From Candidatus Cardinium sp. cBcalN2 (GTDB taxonomy: Bacteria; Bacteroidota; Bacteroidia; Cytophagales; Amoebophilaceae): 17,759 nt of DNA. The stretch's first letter is position 1. Each line of letters begins with the position of its first letter. The notes under the pieces are model-generated. The model made no database searches. It was given only the letters and a program-made list of their open reading frames with translations, and had not been told where the DNA came from. A program made the position numbers and the translations under genes. The DNA lies in assembly GCF_022810445.1 (NCBI RefSeq), contig NZ_JAACGD010000016.1:1-17759 (forward strand), written 5' to 3'. Shown in pieces: positions 15,180 through 17,759 of the stretch.

Positions 15180-16313
15180 ATGCATATACAATCATTTTTC
15201 TCTTTTTACTTTTCTAAAAAAAATCTAAAAATCTCTATTTTTTTCGGGTTGTTATTCATAACCAATACCTATATCCATGCTAGATCAAACCTCAATATAG
15301 GGTCTGTCAATGACCAATCAGCTGCTGTGGATAAACAGCTTATATGGGCTATTCAAGACAACAATTTACAAAAAGTTATCGCTTTAGTACGTGATCAAAA
15401 AAATATTAATAATCAGGATTTTTTAGGATATAGTCCATTACATTATGCTGCTAAATATGCTAAGAAAAGTATTGTAGCGTGTCTAATTGAAGCTAAAGCT
15501 TTATTAAATCAAGTAAGTGTTAGAAACGGGAATACTCCTTTATTACTTGCGATTCGAAGGGGGCATAAAAATATTGTATCACTTTTGTTAGCATCTGGTG
15601 CGAATCCAAATATTGTAAATCATAAAGGATATCATACATTGCACTTGTCTATTCAACAAAATAGAAAAGACCTTGTGCAATTATTATTGGAAGCAGGTGC
15701 TACTTGTAGCACCATGCCTAGCCCTTTATTAATGGCCATTAAACAGCGTAGTCTGCCAATCGTTCAACGCTTGTTACAACATAATCAAGTTGTTGAAACG
15801 CAAGATAAAAAAGGATACACGGAGTTGCATTGGGCTGCTAAACAAAACTTATTGGCTATCTTTCAAACATTATTACAATCTGGCCGATTTAATATTAATG
15901 CAAAAGCAGCTAATGGTGTTACGCCCTTGCATTTTATAGTTGCCAACAAAAAAAGCAAATTGCTCAAAACTATATTACATGTTCCTTCACTTACAGTAAA
16001 TGTACAAGATAGTACAGGTAGCACACCATTGCATTATGCAGTAGTGGCTAATCAGCTAAAAGCCGTGAGTGCTTTATTGCGTTATCCTTGTATTGATGTT
16101 AATCAGCAAAATAACAGAGGTCAAACCGCTTTGCATTATGCTGTTCAATACCAACATGTAGATATTGTGAAAAAATTATTGTTATACGTTGGTAAGGGTG
16201 CAAGGATAAAAAATAAAGAAGGAGTTACACCATTAGAACTGGCCATGCGTCAACAAAATGGTAAAATTTATCAATTAATATTAGCGCATGTAAGCCTTTT
16301 AGGGGTTGATTAA
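15180..16313 (+). CDS. Exported protein with ten ankyrin repeats
   Basis: The 377-residue protein starts with a positively charged stretch and a hydrophobic core (about 15-34: KNLKISIFFGLLFITN) ending in YIHARS, a good signal-peptidase site. After a short linker come ten ankyrin repeats (about 50-377) with recurrent G-x-T/S-P-L-H-x-A signatures, for example YSPLHYAAKYAKK, NTPLLLAIRRGHKN, STPLHYAVVANQ and QTALHYAVQYQHVD. Repeat 5 lacks the usual G-T-PLH opening and starts PSPLLMAIKQRS. No other domain is visible. Such eukaryotic-type proteins are abundant in Amoebophilus and Cardinium and are presumed to bind host proteins, but its target and route beyond the inner membrane are unknown. The repeat VNVQDSTGSTPLHYAV resembles the last repeat of the small ankyrin protein at 12707-13276. 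Confidence 0.9.
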   Translation: MHIQSFFSFYFSKKNLKISIFFGLLFITNTYIHARSNLNIGSVNDQSAAVDKQLIWAIQDNNLQKVIALVRDQKNINNQDFLGYSPLHYAAKYAKKSIVACLIEAKALLNQVSVRNGNTPLLLAIRRGHKNIVSLLLASGANPNIVNHKGYHTLHLSIQQNRKDLVQLLLEAGATCSTMPSPLLMAIKQRSLPIVQRLLQHNQVVETQDKKGYTELHWAAKQNLLAIFQTLLQSGRFNINAKAANGVTPLHFIVANKKSKLLKTILHVPSLTVNVQDSTGSTPLHYAVVANQLKAVSALLRYPCIDVNQQNNRGQTALHYAVQYQHVDIVKKLLLYVGKGARIKNKEGVTPLELAMRQQNGKIYQLILAHVSLLGVD

Positions 16314-16347
16314 CCATTATGGTCAATGCAGCAAGCTTGGCTTAATC

Positions 16348-16369
16348 GAATAGCTCTATTCTAGATTTG
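16348..16369 (+). promoter_or_regulatory. Promoter-like element with overlapping dyad upstream of glyA
   Basis: TAGATTTG at 16362-16369 matches the Bacteroidota -7 consensus TAnnTTTG exactly, with a CTTG 22 bp upstream (16336-16339) as possible -33 element. A dyad GAATAG-CT-CTATTC (16348-16361) lies between them. The element ends only two bases before the glyA ATG, so use of it would give a leaderless transcript, which lowers confidence. Confidence 0.3.
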
Positions 16370-16371
16370 TC

Positions 16372-17661
16372 ATGATCCAACAAGATTCAATTATTTTTTC
16401 ACTTATAGCAAAAGAAAAGAGACGTCAAGAAGAGGGGGTAGAATTGATTGCTTCTGAAAATTTTATTTCTGCTCAAATAGCTGCTGCAACAGGTAGCATT
16501 TTGACCAATAAGTATGCAGAAGGCCTGCCGGGCAAACGCTATTATGGTGGTTGTCACATTGTAGATCAAATAGAATCCTTAGCTATTGAACGAGCCAAAG
16601 CATTATTTAAAGTTGAGTGGGTTAATGTACAACCCCATTCTGGTTCACAAGCTAATGCTGCATTGATGATGGCGGTTTTAAAGCCTGGTGATAAGATTCT
16701 GGGTTTTAATCTAGCCCATGGTGGCCATTTAACCCACGGGTCTCCTGTAAATTTTTCTGGCAAGTTATATCAATCTTTTTTTTATGGCATAGACCCGGAA
16801 ACAGAACGCATTCAATGGGAAGAAGTTGCCCAAAAAGCAAGGTTGATCAAACCAGTTATGATTATTTGTGGTGCTTCTGCCTATAGCCGCGACTGGGACT
16901 ATGTGCGACTACGAGAAATTGCAGATGAAGTAGGTGCATTTTTATGGGCAGATATTGCTCATCCTGCAGGCCTAATTAGCCAGGGATTACTCAATAATCC
17001 TTTTCCTTATTGTCATTTTGTAACTACTACTACCCATAAAACATTACGCGGACCTCGAGGAGGTATGTTACTGATGGGCAAAGATTTTGAAAATCCTTTT
17101 GGTAAAACCAATGCCAAGGGGATCCTTCAACCTATGTCTACTTTATTGGATGTAGCTGTTTTCCCTGGAACACAAGGTGGTCCTTTGGTACATAGTATCT
17201 CGGCCAAAGCTATTGCATGTTATGAGGCTATGACGACGCATTACAAAGCTTATGCCATACAAGTGCAAAACAATGCAAAAGTTATGGCAGAGACATTGAT
17301 GGATAAGGGATATAAAATTATATCTAATGGAACAGATAATCACTTATTATTGCTGGATTTATCTAATAAGAAGCTGACCGGTCAACAAGCTGAGGCAGCT
17401 TTACAAAAGGCAGATATTACTACTAATAAAAATTTAATTCCTTTTGATCCTATGACGCCACGCGTTACGTCAGGCATCCGCTTAGGAACAGCTGCTGTAA
17501 CCACTAGAGGGTTGGTAAACGCTGATATGGTATTGATCGTAGAATGGATCGATCGTGTGCTTAAAAATATTGAAAATGAATATAAAATTAAAAAAGTAAA
17601 ACAAGAAGTTAATCAATATATGCGCCATTTTCCTTTAAGTATGGTTGACCATATCAACTAG
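16372..17661 (+). CDS. glyA: Serine hydroxymethyltransferase
   Basis: GlyA is a cytosolic PLP enzyme that converts serine and tetrahydrofolate to glycine and 5,10-methylene-tetrahydrofolate, the main one-carbon source for dTMP and purine synthesis. The 429-residue frame is complete and of normal length. All hallmark residues are present: the IASENFIS block (S28/E29), [16 protein letters not shown] (Y48, E50), AHGGHLTHG (116-122), D194 and H197 in DIAHPAG, the PLP lysine K223 in [23 protein letters not shown], and R370 in [10 protein letters not shown] for the substrate carboxylate. It should be fully active. The start ATG gives the usual [12 protein letters not shown] opening. It follows the ankyrin gene by 58 bp, which holds a promoter-like element, so it may be transcribed separately. 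Confidence 0.98.
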   Translation: MIQQDSIIFSLIAKEKRRQEEGVELIASENFISAQIAAATGSILTNKYAEGLPGKRYYGGCHIVDQIESLAIERAKALFKVEWVNVQPHSGSQANAALMMAVLKPGDKILGFNLAHGGHLTHGSPVNFSGKLYQSFFYGIDPETERIQWEEVAQKARLIKPVMIICGASAYSRDWDYVRLREIADEVGAFLWADIAHPAGLISQGLLNNPFPYCHFVTTTTHKTLRGPRGGMLLMGKDFENPFGKTNAKGILQPMSTLLDVAVFPGTQGGPLVHSISAKAIACYEAMTTHYKAYAIQVQNNAKVMAETLMDKGYKIISNGTDNHLLLLDLSNKKLTGQQAEAALQKADITTNKNLIPFDPMTPRVTSGIRLGTAAVTTRGLVNADMVLIVEWIDRVLKNIENEYKIKKVKQEVNQYMRHFPLSMVDHIN

Positions 17662-17759
17662 TCAAATAAACTATTTACGTTTCCGTTCACCACTATGGCT
17701 TACGCTAGGAAAAAAACGCGCCCTTTGAAAAAAGTGCGATCAGAAAGCGGAGTTTACAG

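Overview
The window looks like part of a small, AT-rich genome of an intracellular Bacteroidota symbiont, most likely of the Amoebophilus/Cardinium lineage. Three things suggest this. The housekeeping proteins (YidC, FtsQ, RuvA, GlyA, DHH phosphoesterase, PpiD/FKBP foldases, YcxB-like protein) have Bacteroidota-type sequences. Genes lack clear Shine-Dalgarno sites. Two exported eukaryotic-type ankyrin-repeat proteins sit among the housekeeping genes. The genus is inferred, because no rRNA gene or other marker lies in the window.

Layout: positions 78-2495 (minus) hold yidC followed by ruvA. A divergent spacer of about 300 bp leads to rnhB and comEC (plus, 2799-5422). comEC is broken by a -1 frameshift near a T7 tract. 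ftsQ and nhaD (minus, 5497-7713) converge on comEC. From 7876 to the end everything runs on the plus strand: a YcxB-like membrane protein, a PpiD-like foldase, a DHH phosphoesterase, an FKBP-type isomerase carrying an in-frame minisatellite, a small ankyrin protein, gatC, a UPF0104/LPG-synthase-type membrane protein, an intergenic stretch of about 470 bp, a ten-repeat ankyrin protein and glyA.

Themes: several products act at the inner membrane or in the periplasm (YidC inserts membrane proteins; the PpiD-like protein and FKBP assist folding; FtsQ acts in division; NhaD handles Na+/H+). The ankyrin proteins are candidate host-interaction factors. Others serve DNA repair (RuvA), RNA turnover (DHH phosphoesterase), tRNA-dependent amidation (GatC) and one-carbon metabolism (GlyA).

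The most notable signals are signs of protein decay or rewiring in otherwise intact frames. RNase HII has lost two of its four catalytic carboxylates and its GRG motif. YidC has lost the conserved arginine of its hydrophilic groove. comEC is split at a homopolymer. The FKBP carries a perfect 2 x 66 bp (4 x 33 bp) tandem repeat. I found no CRISPR array, tRNA, rRNA or intact insertion sequence.
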